Shown: positions 9,605 to 17,416, counted from the first letter of the stretch. The stretch is DNA of 64,000 nucleotides from Lachnospiraceae bacterium (GCA_910575275.1 CAJTEE010000001.1:806001-870000), one strand, 5' to 3'. Program-made: numbers and translations. The notes: generated from the sequence alone by a model not told the origin.

Positions 9605-9623
9605 TTTGTCAAATATGGACAAA
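9605..9623. promoter_or_regulatory. Dyad in the divergent control region
   Basis: TTTGTC (9605-9610) and GACAAA (9618-9623) form a perfect 6-bp dyad with a 7-bp spacer, 120-190 bp upstream of both sigma-54 promoters. That is a normal distance for an enhancer site. The binding protein is unknown. Confidence 0.35.
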
Positions 9624-9687
9624 GAACCGCCTGTGGAGAGTCGATTTTTCAGGATATTTCATTGCAAAAATGGGATGAAACCATTTT

Positions 9688-9705
9688 TGATGCAGAAACG
9701 CAACA
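9688..9705. promoter_or_regulatory. Candidate enhancer dyad TGATGC-N6-GCAACA
   Basis: An 18-bp near-palindrome lies about 100 bp upstream of the rightward sigma-54 promoter and about 200 bp upstream of the leftward one. A copy differing at one base (TGTTGC-N6-GCAACA) with the same 6-bp spacer lies at 10413-10430. The repeat plus its position suggests the binding site of the PAS-AAA+-Fis activator. Confidence 0.5.
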
Positions 9706-9801
9706 GAAAACTCCATCGTCTTTCGGCAAGGCCGCAGGAAAACCGGCCAATTTGAGCCTGCCGGCGCCCCCTGCCATGTACAATACAGAATATGCGTGCT
9801 T

Positions 9802-9817
9802 TGGCATGAAAATTGCT
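9802..9817 (+). promoter_or_regulatory. Sigma-54 promoter of the LuxCE/ACP operon
   Basis: TGGCAT-GAAAA-TTGCT on the plus strand matches the -24/-12 consensus at all but one position with correct spacing. It lies about 43 bp before the first gene of the rightward operon. Confidence 0.8.
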
Positions 9818-9859
9818 CTTTTAAAAAATATGCAGAGAGAAATCAGGAGGATTTGACAC

Positions 9860-10144
9860 ATGCTGAAACGAATTGAAGCCGTGCTGGAGGAAAAGGTCCG
9901 CCCTTCGCTCCTCGCACACGAAGGAAACGTACAGGTTCTGGAATTTGAAAACGGAGTTTTGAAGATCCGCCTGACCGGGCAGTGCTCGGGCTGCCCGTCG
10001 GCTCAGTTGACCACCGAGGAGCTGATTGCAAAAGAGATCAAGGAGGAGGTCCCGGAGGTAAAGGATGTCGTTTTAGTCAACGAGGTCAACCCTGAGCTCC
10101 TGGACTTTGCAAAAAAGCTTCTGAATCACCAGATTGAAGGGTGA
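9860..10144 (+). CDS. NifU C-terminal-domain protein
   Basis: This 94-aa stand-alone NifU-like domain has the conserved CxxC pair (Cys42 and Cys45 in GQCSGCPSAQLT). These domains assemble or carry Fe-S clusters. As first gene of the sigma-54 operon it may supply clusters to the divergently encoded 4Fe-4S dehydratase or to the Cys-rich domain of the next protein, which is inference from context. AGGAGG precedes the ATG. Its stop overlaps the downstream GTGA. Confidence 0.88.
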   Translation: MLKRIEAVLEEKVRPSLLAHEGNVQVLEFENGVLKIRLTGQCSGCPSAQLTTEELIAKEIKEEVPEVKDVVLVNEVNPELLDFAKKLLNHQIEG

Positions 10145-10149
10145 ATACT

Positions 10150-10932
10150 ATGATAATCGGAGTAAAATATTGCGGCGGCTGTAATTCCATCTACAACAGG
10201 GGCAGGCAGGTAGAGCTTTTAAAGGAGCAATTTCCCGAACATGAATTCCGAACGGCTGCCGCCGGGAATACCTGCGACGTCTGGCTTGTAGTATGCGGCT
10301 GTATGCGGGCCTGTGCCTCCACAGAGGGCCTGATCGCCGAGAAACGCTGCTTTATTCTGCCCACGGAGCGGAGCTTTGTGCAGGTACGGGAATATCTGGC
10401 GGCGGAACGCGCTGTTGCAGAAACGCAACAGAAAGAGATGGCGGTTCCAAAACAAAGCCGGAAACCACTTCAGATCGGCCAGGAGGCCTCGATGAAAAAG
10501 ACCTTCTTTAAAGATGACGTTGATAAGTTCGCCGCCCTGACCGGTGATTACAGCCGGCTTCACACCGACGCAGAGTTTGCCGGGGCTTCTGTTTATGGGC
10601 GGCCTGTCGTACACGGTGTTTTAACCGCCAGCCTCATCTCCACGGTCATGGGCATGCAGCTCCCGGGCGAAGGCACGGTTTTTGTGGAGGAAAAGGTACG
10701 GTTTTTGAAACCGGTGTTCTATGGGGATACGGTAACCGCAAGCGTGCGCTTCCTCTCCTGCAGAGAGGCAAACACGCAGTATGTCGGCACCTTCTCCGGC
10801 GTCTGTAAAAATCAAGACGGGGAAATCGTCGCGGCGGCAAGCTGCAGGCAGCTTATGGCAAAGGAACTGTTTGAGGTTTTGAATCCGGCAGATATGGTTT
10901 CGGATCCTGAGACGGACGAATTTTGGAAATAG
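10150..10932 (+). CDS. Fusion of a Cys-rich 'KYCGGC' domain with a MaoC-like hydratase
   Basis: The 260-aa protein has two parts. Residues 1-90 begin MIIGVKYCGGCN and hold cysteines at 8, 11, 42, 49, 51, 55 and 67. This resembles small clostridial proteins of unknown role that may bind metal or an Fe-S cluster. A ~20-residue linker follows, then a MaoC/R-specific enoyl-CoA hydratase hot-dog domain. It carries the catalytic D-x4-H motif (Asp133 and His138 in GDYSRLHTD) and the GRPVVHG turn. ATG 10150 is preferred over GTG 10141 because GAAGGG lies eight bases upstream. It probably hydrates or dehydrates an acyl-CoA or acyl-ACP in the operon's pathway. Confidence 0.8.
   Translation: MIIGVKYCGGCNSIYNRGRQVELLKEQFPEHEFRTAAAGNTCDVWLVVCGCMRACASTEGLIAEKRCFILPTERSFVQVREYLAAERAVAETQQKEMAVPKQSRKPLQIGQEASMKKTFFKDDVDKFAALTGDYSRLHTDAEFAGASVYGRPVVHGVLTASLISTVMGMQLPGEGTVFVEEKVRFLKPVFYGDTVTASVRFLSCREANTQYVGTFSGVCKNQDGEIVAAASCRQLMAKELFEVLNPADMVSDPETDEFWK
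10413..10430. promoter_or_regulatory. Perfect dyad TGTTGC-N6-GCAACA inside the MaoC fusion gene
   Basis: This 18-bp element (7-bp arms if flanking C and G are counted) lies exactly in the codons of the linker between the two domains. It matches the element at 9688-9705 at 17 of 18 positions and shares three more bases 3'. It may be an internal enhancer or operator. Confidence 0.45.
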
Positions 10933-10952
10933 AAAGGGAAGGGATCAAGCAT

Positions 10953-11192
10953 ATGAGCAATTTAGAGACTTATAATAAAATTTTCCGCAGCATGTTCCGC
11001 AAAACGGATGAGGAGCTGCCGGCGTTAAAATACCGCGGCATCGCGCTGTGGGATTCCATTGGCCACATGGATCTGATGGGGGAACTGGAGGAGGCTTTCG
11101 ATATCCGCATCGACACACAGGATGTCCTGGATTTTACCTCCTATGAAAAGGGGAAAGAGGTACTCGGACGCTATGGCGTTGTCATTGAATGA
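10953..11192 (+). CDS. Acyl carrier protein
   Basis: The 79-aa carrier protein has the phosphopantetheine attachment motif LWDSIGHMDL with Ser35. The start is the ATG at 10953, preceded by AAGGGAAGGG; the longer frame lacks a site. A dedicated ACP inside a LuxE/LuxC operon suggests that acyl groups are handled as ACP thioesters between the adenylating ligase, the hydratases and the reductase. The 3' end overlaps the next gene by 20 bp, which suggests translational coupling. Confidence 0.85.
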   Translation: MSNLETYNKIFRSMFRKTDEELPALKYRGIALWDSIGHMDLMGELEEAFDIRIDTQDVLDFTSYEKGKEVLGRYGVVIE

Positions 11193-11889
11193 CGAAACCG
11201 GCCTCAGAGCCTGCACCGGGCCTGTCTGTGAGACCGTCCCCCTGTTCTCCGTCACCGACCCGGTGACGGACAGCAATTGTTATCTGTTAAAACGGGAAGA
11301 TGCCTGCGTGGTTATCGACCCGAACTGCTTTTCAAGGCTCCTTCCCGTTCTGCGGGAATGGAACCCTGCGTCTGTTCTTGTGCTTCTGACGCATGAACAC
11401 TGCGATCACATCAGTGCACTCAATGCGCTCCGAAAACGGTTTCACACGATCACCGTGGCCAGCCGGGACTGCAGCCTGGGGATTCAAGACACAAGGCTCA
11501 ACATGTCGCGGCTCATGGAAACCTTTCTTTATTACAAAAATGGCGAGACGGTCATTACCCCCTACACTCCCTTTCGCTGCGAACCGTCGGATCTGTGCTT
11601 TGACGGGGAGATTCGTCTTCCCTTTGGCAACGAACAATTTGAAATGAAATCCCTGCCCGGCCACACGCCCGGCTGCTCGGTGATCCGTTTCGGCGGCAGG
11701 CTGTTTTGCGGAGATTATCTGCTTCCCGGCGAGCAGGTCCTTACGAGACTTCCGGGGGGGAGCCAAGAAACCTACGAAGCCTGCGCTAGGCCGTGGCTTC
11801 GTACAATCCCGGACGGAACATGGATCTATCCGGGGCACGGCAGGGAATTTCAGATGTGTGGAAAGGTGCGGGAATTTCATGAATTATGA
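11173..11889 (+). CDS. Metallo-beta-lactamase-fold hydrolase
   Basis: A 238-aa MBL-fold protein has the metal motif THEHCDH (His74, His76, Asp78, His79), a second-sphere GHTPG loop, FCGDYLL and the final YPGHGRE histidine. The fold covers thioesterases and glyoxalase II-like enzymes. In this operon a thioesterase acting on acyl-ACP or acyl-CoA is the likeliest role, by inference. The chosen ATG lies within the ACP gene and AGAGG precedes it. The 3' end overlaps the luxE start by about 11 bp. Confidence 0.82.
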   Translation: MALSLNDETGLRACTGPVCETVPLFSVTDPVTDSNCYLLKREDACVVIDPNCFSRLLPVLREWNPASVLVLLTHEHCDHISALNALRKRFHTITVASRDCSLGIQDTRLNMSRLMETFLYYKNGETVITPYTPFRCEPSDLCFDGEIRLPFGNEQFEMKSLPGHTPGCSVIRFGGRLFCGDYLLPGEQVLTRLPGGSQETYEACARPWLRTIPDGTWIYPGHGREFQMCGKVREFHEL

Positions 11890-12952
11890 AGATCTGTTAC
11901 AAATCGGCCCTTACGAGCTCGGGGAGGAAGAAAAAGACCGGATCTACGGGGAACTCTTAAGCCGTCTTACCGACCGACATCGTTCCCGTTGTGAACTCTA
12001 TGACAGAGTCTGCAATCTTTTAGGCGATCTGCCCGGTACGACGCGCACGGTCGAGGAGATCCCGATGACACCGGTCTCCCTTTTTAAGCAGGCTGACCTT
12101 TGTAGCGTGCCGGCCGAGGAGGTGTTCAAGACCATGACCTCCTCCGGGACCAGCGGCCAAAAAACCTCCAAAATTTTTTTGGATCAGCAGACGGCTGCCT
12201 GGCAGCAGAGAACGTTAGAGCGGATCATCCGGGATTTCATCGGAGAACGCCGCATCCCCATGCTGATCGTTGATTCGCCCAATGTGCTCCGGGACCGGAA
12301 CCTGTTCTCCGCCAGAGGAGCCGGCATTCTGGGTTTTTCCATTTTCGGGACAAAACGCCGCTATGCGCTCACAGCGGATATGGAGCTCGATTACGATGCG
12401 GTGCTGGAATTTTTAGAGACTGCGGCAGGCGGGCCGGTGCTCGTATTCGGCTTTACCTACATAATCTGGAAACATTTTTATCAGGCGTTGGCCGCTCTGG
12501 GAAAGACCCTGCCGTTGGAAAACGGCTTCCTGATCCACGGCGGCGGCTGGAAAAAGCTGCAGAACGAGGCCGTTTCTGCAGATGTCTTCAAAAAAGGGCT
12601 GAAAAATGTCTGCGGGATCTCAAAAGTCCGCAACTACTATGGGATGGCCGAGCAGACGGGCTGTATCTATATGGAGTGTGAATGCGGCAGCCTGCATGTG
12701 AGCAGCTATTCCGACGTGCGTATTCGAAATATGGAGGATTTCTCCTGTTGCAAAAACGGGACAGAGGGCGTGATCCAGGTTCTCACGCCCATGGCTTGGT
12801 CCTATCCGGGCCACTCGATCCTCACCGAGGATAAGGGAACGATTCTCGGCGTTGACGATTGTCCCTGCGGACGGAAGGGAAAATACATAAAAATCACGGG
12901 CCGGATTCCGAAGGCGGAGGTCAGGGGGTGCAGCGATACCTATGAGGAATGA
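11879..12952 (+). CDS. luxE: LuxE-family acyl-protein synthetase
   Basis: The 357-aa protein matches LuxE, the enzyme that activates a carboxylic acid with ATP and passes the acyl group to LuxC. An adenylate-type loop (TSSGTSGQKTSK) lies near residue 85 and a YYGMAEQTGCIY motif near residue 260. The Cys-rich C terminus ends in DDCPCGRKGKYIKITGRI and AEVRGCSD. It is translationally coupled to the genes before and after. LuxE outside luminescence operons marks acid-to-aldehyde reduction systems. Confidence 0.88.
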   Translation: MNYEDLLQIGPYELGEEEKDRIYGELLSRLTDRHRSRCELYDRVCNLLGDLPGTTRTVEEIPMTPVSLFKQADLCSVPAEEVFKTMTSSGTSGQKTSKIFLDQQTAAWQQRTLERIIRDFIGERRIPMLIVDSPNVLRDRNLFSARGAGILGFSIFGTKRRYALTADMELDYDAVLEFLETAAGGPVLVFGFTYIIWKHFYQALAALGKTLPLENGFLIHGGGWKKLQNEAVSADVFKKGLKNVCGISKVRNYYGMAEQTGCIYMECECGSLHVSSYSDVRIRNMEDFSCCKNGTEGVIQVLTPMAWSYPGHSILTEDKGTILGVDDCPCGRKGKYIKITGRIPKAEVRGCSDTYEE

Positions 12953-14144
12953 GGAAAGAATACCGGACGGCGTCACGCGGCTGGCCGGCGGATACGAGCT
13001 CGAGGCCGCTCCCATGGAGCCCTTTGCCCCGGTCGTAATGGACTTTTTAAGCCGCCTTTCAGACGAAATACGCGCCATCCCGCGCCGGGAGGCTTCGGAG
13101 GAAATGAAAGCGCTCGGCTTCTGGCTGCGGCGCGCACATCTTTTGGAGCTTCGTAGGGCCTACGGGCGGGAGAACGCGCTGGGGTTGGGAATCGTTTTCC
13201 ACATTGCCCCCGCCAACGTGCCGCTTTTGTTTGCCTATAGCTGCGCAATCGGGCTCCTGGCAGGAAATGCCTGCAGAGTCCGGGTATCCGGGCGCAGGAA
13301 TACGGACTGCGAGCGGCTCTGCAGCCTGATCGGGGAACTGCTTTCGGAAGAAGGCTTTCTTTTCATACGGCGGCGGATCTCGATTCTCAGCTATGACAGG
13401 GCATTTACGGACTTAACAAGGCAGTTCTCCTTGGAGTGCGACGCCCGTGTGATCTGGGGCGGGGACCGGACGGTTGAGGAGATCCGGGCAATCCCGCTGC
13501 GGCCCCAGGCTATGGAATTAGCCTTTCCCGACCGCACCTCGCTCTGTGTGATGAATCCGGAAGCCCTTCTCGCCCTCTCGGACGAGGCGCTTACAAACCT
13601 GGCCATCCGTTTTTATAACGACACCTATGGCATGGACCAGAACGCATGCTCCTGCCCGAAGCTTGTGTGCTGGCAAACGGCAGAGGAGGCCAGGAGGGAG
13701 CATGCCTCCAAACGGTTTTGGGATGCAGTGGCAGAAGCATCAAAGCGCTATGCGCTTTCAGAAATAAAAGTGAGCCAGAAATACGGCGCGCTTTGGGAGC
13801 GCGTAGGGCTTGATGCCGACATCCGGCAGATCAGGCGCTGGAGCAACCGCCTGTATGTGCTGGAGCTCGGTGCTGTTTCAGAAGGCTTTTCCGAATCCCG
13901 GATGCAATTCGGAAGCTTTCTGGAATATCACATGAAACAAAATGACGAATGGACCGGAGCGGTTTCAGAAAAGGTACAGACGCTTACTTTTTTCGGCGTC
14001 GAACGAGACTGTCTCCTCAAGACCGTTCGGGAAAAACGACTCCGGGGCATCCAGCGGATTGTCCCCGTCGGACAGGCGCTGTTTATGGATCTTACCTGGG
14101 ATGGAAAAGATTTGATCGCCTGCTTGTCCAGGACCATCGGCTGA
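12942..14144 (+). CDS. luxC: LuxC-family acyl-CoA/acyl-protein reductase
   Basis: A 400-aa NADPH-dependent acyl reductase of the aldehyde-dehydrogenase superfamily. The catalytic cysteine is expected at Cys236 in GMDQNACSCPK. The IVFHIAPANVPLLFAYS and LAGNACRVRVSGRRN stretches match the cofactor-binding half. It starts inside the end of luxE (11-bp overlap). Together LuxE and LuxC reduce an activated acid to an aldehyde. No luciferase (LuxAB) is present, so light production is not the purpose. Confidence 0.9.
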   Translation: MRNEERIPDGVTRLAGGYELEAAPMEPFAPVVMDFLSRLSDEIRAIPRREASEEMKALGFWLRRAHLLELRRAYGRENALGLGIVFHIAPANVPLLFAYSCAIGLLAGNACRVRVSGRRNTDCERLCSLIGELLSEEGFLFIRRRISILSYDRAFTDLTRQFSLECDARVIWGGDRTVEEIRAIPLRPQAMELAFPDRTSLCVMNPEALLALSDEALTNLAIRFYNDTYGMDQNACSCPKLVCWQTAEEARREHASKRFWDAVAEASKRYALSEIKVSQKYGALWERVGLDADIRQIRRWSNRLYVLELGAVSEGFSESRMQFGSFLEYHMKQNDEWTGAVSEKVQTLTFFGVERDCLLKTVREKRLRGIQRIVPVGQALFMDLTWDGKDLIACLSRTIG

Positions 14145-14172
14145 GACGGCCGCCGGCCGAAAGGAGGTTTCC

Positions 14173-15603
14173 ATGGAGTTTTATAAAATCAATCCCGCCT
14201 ATGCGGACAATCTCATGCTTCTCGATGATGCAGGAAACCGTGTGACCTACGATGATTTTTCCGCCTTTTATACAGAGACGGAGAGCCACCTGCGGACAAG
14301 GAGCCTTTTATTTCTGTTTTGTGAGAACTCGATCGGTTCTGTCTTTTTCTATCTGCTCTGTCTGAATAAGGGCCTGGTCCCGCTTCTGCTTGATGCAAAT
14401 ATGGATCAGATACTGGCCAGGCAGCTCGTTGAGACCTATACGCCGGATTATATCGCCCTGCCCGGGCGGCGGGCTGCTCCCTGGGGGGCTCTCGCCTGTG
14501 CAGAGGGCTTTTCTTATGCGGTATATGAAAATCCGGCGGCAAAGCGGGAAGACCGGGCCGGGGGCCTCCATGAGGATCTGGCGCTTCTCTTAACCACCTC
14601 CGGCAGCACCGGCAGCCCCAAGCTGGTACGCCAGAGCCAAAAAAATATCACGGCCAACGCGGCCTCCATCGCAGACTATCTTGCGCTTTCGGCCGCGGAA
14701 CGGCCGATCACCTCTCTCCCGATGCAGTATACCTACGGCTTGTCGATCATCAACAGCCACCTCCTCGTGGGGGCTGCCGTACTGCTCACCAACCGTACGT
14801 TGTTTGAAAAGGAATTCTGGGACTTTTTCAATGCGGCGGGCGCAACCTCCTTTGGCGGCGTCCCCTATACCTACGAGATGCTGAAACGCCTCTCCTTCTT
14901 CCGGATGGAGCTCCCGTCCCTTTTGACGATGACGCAGGCCGGCGGAAAGCTTTCCCCCAGGCTCCACCAAGAATTTGCGGAGTATGCCGCGAAAACCGGG
15001 CGACGTTTTATCGTGATGTACGGCCAGACCGAGGCCACGGCGCGCATGGGCTATCTCCCCGCCGCGGACGCCCTGCGAAAATGCGGCAGCATGGGCATCG
15101 CGATCCCCGGAGGGCGTTTCCGGCTGATGGAGGATGAAAAGACAGAGGTTCTCGTGCCCGAGACGGTAGGCGAGCTGGTCTATGAAGGACCCAACGTCAC
15201 CATGGGCTACGCGCAGTGTCGGGAGGACTTAAAAAAGGGAGACGAGCGCGGCGGAGTTTTGTTTACCGGAGACATGGCAAAGCGGGACGCCGACGGATAT
15301 TATTACATCACCGGGAGAAAGAAGCGCTTCCTGAAGCTCTTTGGCAAGCGCGTCAACATGGATGAGATCGAGCAGCTCCTGAAGGCGGAATATGAGGGCT
15401 TAGACGTGGCCTGTACCGGGGAAGACGATCATATGCGGATCTTCGTTGTCTGCAGAGACACCGCCTTCTGCCGGCAGGCTGAGGAATGGCTGTCCGCCAA
15501 AACGGGGCTGCACATAAGCGGCATCCGCTTCCTTTCGATCGACGAGATTCCCAAAAACGAAGCCGGAAAGACGCTCTATAAGAATCTGCCGGCCGACTCA
15601 TAA
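14173..15603 (+). CDS. AMP-forming acyl-CoA/acyl-ACP ligase (ANL superfamily)
   Basis: The 476-aa protein carries the ANL motifs in order: P-loop TTSGSTGSPKLV (about 137), YGQTEAT (about 283), TGDMAKRDADGYYYITGRKKRFLK (about 364) and the C-terminal lysine region IPKNEAGKTLY. It activates a carboxylic acid with ATP and loads it on CoA or on the operon's ACP. It lies 28 bp after luxC with AAGGAGG before its ATG. The protein is slightly short for the family but no domain is missing. Confidence 0.85.
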   Translation: MEFYKINPAYADNLMLLDDAGNRVTYDDFSAFYTETESHLRTRSLLFLFCENSIGSVFFYLLCLNKGLVPLLLDANMDQILARQLVETYTPDYIALPGRRAAPWGALACAEGFSYAVYENPAAKREDRAGGLHEDLALLLTTSGSTGSPKLVRQSQKNITANAASIADYLALSAAERPITSLPMQYTYGLSIINSHLLVGAAVLLTNRTLFEKEFWDFFNAAGATSFGGVPYTYEMLKRLSFFRMELPSLLTMTQAGGKLSPRLHQEFAEYAAKTGRRFIVMYGQTEATARMGYLPAADALRKCGSMGIAIPGGRFRLMEDEKTEVLVPETVGELVYEGPNVTMGYAQCREDLKKGDERGGVLFTGDMAKRDADGYYYITGRKKRFLKLFGKRVNMDEIEQLLKAEYEGLDVACTGEDDHMRIFVVCRDTAFCRQAEEWLSAKTGLHISGIRFLSIDEIPKNEAGKTLYKNLPADS

Positions 15604-15630
15604 AATCTATCAAAATCTGAGGTGAAGAAA

Positions 15631-16410
15631 ATGGAATTTATGCTCTATGAAAAGAAGGATACCATCGCTGTCATAACCATCAACCGGCCGCGGGCGCTGA
15701 ATGCCTTCAACTCACAAATGTTAGACGAGTTAACAGAGGCGTTGGCCGAGGCCGAAGCCGATACGTCTATCCGCTGTGTCGTCATCACCGCCGCCGGGGA
15801 ACGCGCTTTTACGGCCGGCGGGGACATCAAGGAGGAGGTCAAGCTGAATCCGGAGACGGCCAGACAGTTTTCCGAGCGCGGAAAACGCTGCACGCTCTCG
15901 ATCCTGCACCATCGGGTACCGGTCCTCTGCGCGGTCCGCGGCTACGCGCTCGGCGGCGGCATGGAAATCATCCTTGCCAGTGATATCACGGTGGCAGCCG
16001 ATGACGCCAAGATCGGCACTCCTACCATTAAGCTCGGCGGCATCCCCGGCTGGGGCTGCACCGTCTTGCTTCCTTGCATCGTGGGCCACTCCCGCGCCAA
16101 GGAGCTTTTATACACCGGCCGCAGCTTAAGCGCCGAGGAAGCTTTGAGACTGGGTGTCGTGGAGTATGTTACGGCCCCCGGGGAACTCATGGACTTTACC
16201 ATGAAGCTGGCCGCCGATATCGCCGATATGGCGCCCTTTGGCATTGAAAGCATGAAAAAGTCGATCAACGGTTCCCTGACTCTGTGCCTGGATAAAGCCC
16301 TGGAACAGGAAACCGGCCTGTTCGGCGATTGTTTCGGTACCTCCGACCATTTAGAGGCGACGACCGCCTTTCTTGAAAAGAGGCCGCATGCGGCGTATTT
16401 AAGAAAATAA
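15631..16410 (+). CDS. Enoyl-CoA hydratase/isomerase family (crotonase fold)
   Basis: This 259-aa crotonase-fold protein starts at ATG 15631, since the upstream GTG is part of the GAGGTGAAG ribosome site. The oxyanion-hole segments AFTAGGDIKE and GYALGGGMEI are intact. Of the two catalytic glutamates of true hydratases, the first is kept (Glu112 in GGGME) but the second is replaced by threonine (Thr132 in GTPTIKLGG). This pattern suggests an isomerase or another crotonase reaction rather than simple hydration. It is the last gene of the sigma-54 operon. Confidence 0.85.
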   Translation: MEFMLYEKKDTIAVITINRPRALNAFNSQMLDELTEALAEAEADTSIRCVVITAAGERAFTAGGDIKEEVKLNPETARQFSERGKRCTLSILHHRVPVLCAVRGYALGGGMEIILASDITVAADDAKIGTPTIKLGGIPGWGCTVLLPCIVGHSRAKELLYTGRSLSAEEALRLGVVEYVTAPGELMDFTMKLAADIADMAPFGIESMKKSINGSLTLCLDKALEQETGLFGDCFGTSDHLEATTAFLEKRPHAAYLRK

Positions 16411-16458
16411 AGCGGTTTTTCTTTCCATGTTTTCTTTTAAATACCTTTGAAAAAACCC

Positions 16459-16487
16459 TTGAATATTTCCTTTGTTTATTATAGAAT
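16459..16487 (+). promoter_or_regulatory. Sigma-A promoter of the ferredoxin gene
   Basis: TTGAAT (16459-16464), a 17-bp spacer and TAGAAT (16482-16487) precede the ferredoxin start by about 35 bp. The ferredoxin therefore need not depend on the sigma-54 operon upstream. Confidence 0.55.
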
Positions 16488-16520
16488 GATACCATCAAAA
16501 CATTAAAGGAGGCAATGATC

Positions 16521-16691
16521 ATGGCATATGTAATCAACGATACCTGCGTTAGCTGCGGAAGCTGTGCCGGCGAGTGTCCGGTAAACGCGATCTCCCAGGG
16601 AGACGGAAAGTACGAGATTGATGCGGATACCTGCATCAGCTGCGGTACCTGCGCAGGCGTATGTCCCACTGGCGCGATCAGTGAGGGCTGA
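16521..16691 (+). CDS. 2[4Fe-4S] clostridial ferredoxin
   Basis: A 56-aa protein with two C-x2-C-x2-C-x3-CP motifs (CVSCGSCAGECP and CISCGTCAGVCP), the exact size and layout of clostridial ferredoxins. It is a low-potential electron carrier. AAAGGAGG precedes the ATG. A strong terminator follows. It lies directly after the LuxCE operon and could supply electrons to redox steps nearby, but it is a common housekeeping gene in clostridia. Confidence 0.95.
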   Translation: MAYVINDTCVSCGSCAGECPVNAISQGDGKYEIDADTCISCGTCAGVCPTGAISEG

Positions 16692-16704
16692 TAAAAAACA
16701 TACA

Positions 16705-16739
16705 TAAAAGCTGCCGTACGAGTGTGCGGCAGCTTTTTT
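16705..16739 (+). terminator. Terminator of the ferredoxin gene
   Basis: AAAAGCTGCCG (16707-16717) pairs with CGGCAGCTTTT (16727-16737), followed by T residues. It also separates the gene from the convergent MerR gene. Confidence 0.85.
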
Positions 16740-16756
16740 GTTATAAAAAAGCAGAT

Positions 16757-17416
16757 CTATTGTTTCTTTCCGGGCTTCTTTTTCCGACTGAGCATAAACG
16801 GGAAAAAGGGAAGCTTTGCGGCGGCCGCCTCGGCCCTTCCCTTTCCTTCTCTCTGGTACAGGCGAAGCGTCTCGTCAAGCTGGCGGAACCGCTCCTCGTC
16901 GCGCTCGTCGGCCACGCGCATCAGATAATCCATTTCCTTTATCACCTTATCGTTGACCAGCCGGCTGATGTCCTGGCTGAGTTTCTCGTTGTTTTCCTCG
17001 ATGGCCTGTCCGATCATCTGGCTCAGCATGACCTTAAACTGCTCGGCCCGCTCCTCGGCAATTAACGTGGTCAGCTCTCTGTCGTCTAAATTTTTGAGCC
17101 GGCTCTCCTCCTTATCGGTACACTCCTTGATCGCCGCCGCCATATCCTCCTCTAACACATCGGTCGGGACAACCGCCTCATCCTCCGAATCCAGTGATTT
17201 CGAAAGCGCCGCCTTGATCGCCTTCAGTTGATAGCCCTTTTCCTTCAGCTCCTTGATCTGCTTAAACAGCCGGATATGAAAGTCCGTGTAATAGCGATGC
17301 CCCATCTCATTGCGCGGAATGCTCATCTCCAGCTCCTCCTCCCAGTAGCGGAGGACATGCGATTCCACATCAACCTTTTTCGAGGCATCCGAAATCAGAT
17401 AATGTGTTTCTGACAT
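16757..17416 (-). CDS. MerR-family transcriptional regulator with long C-terminal coiled coil
   Basis: A 219-aa protein. Residues 1-70 form a MerR winged helix (YLISDASKKVDVESHVLRYWEEEL ... GHRYYTDFHIRLFKQIKELKEKGYQLKAIKAAL). The rest is a charged helical region and a basic tail (SRKKKPGKKQ). No metal-binding cysteines are present, so it is not a metal sensor. The internal ATG at 17416 is preferred because the first ATG sits on its own ribosome site. Targets are unknown. Confidence 0.8.
   Translation of the reverse strand: MSETHYLISDASKKVDVESHVLRYWEEELEMSIPRNEMGHRYYTDFHIRLFKQIKELKEKGYQLKAIKAALSKSLDSEDEAVVPTDVLEEDMAAAIKECTDKEESRLKNLDDRELTTLIAEERAEQFKVMLSQMIGQAIEENNEKLSQDISRLVNDKVIKEMDYLMRVADERDEERFRQLDETLRLYQREGKGRAEAAAAKLPFFPFMLSRKKKPGKKQ

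Noticed and set aside
12942-14144. Bioluminescence operon
   Set aside because: luxC and luxE are present but no luxA, luxB or luxD homologue is in the window.
16265-16705. 146-aa minus-strand frame over the ferredoxin gene
   Set aside because: It is the antisense of the crotonase end and the ferredoxin, whose cysteine motifs are unmistakable on the plus strand.
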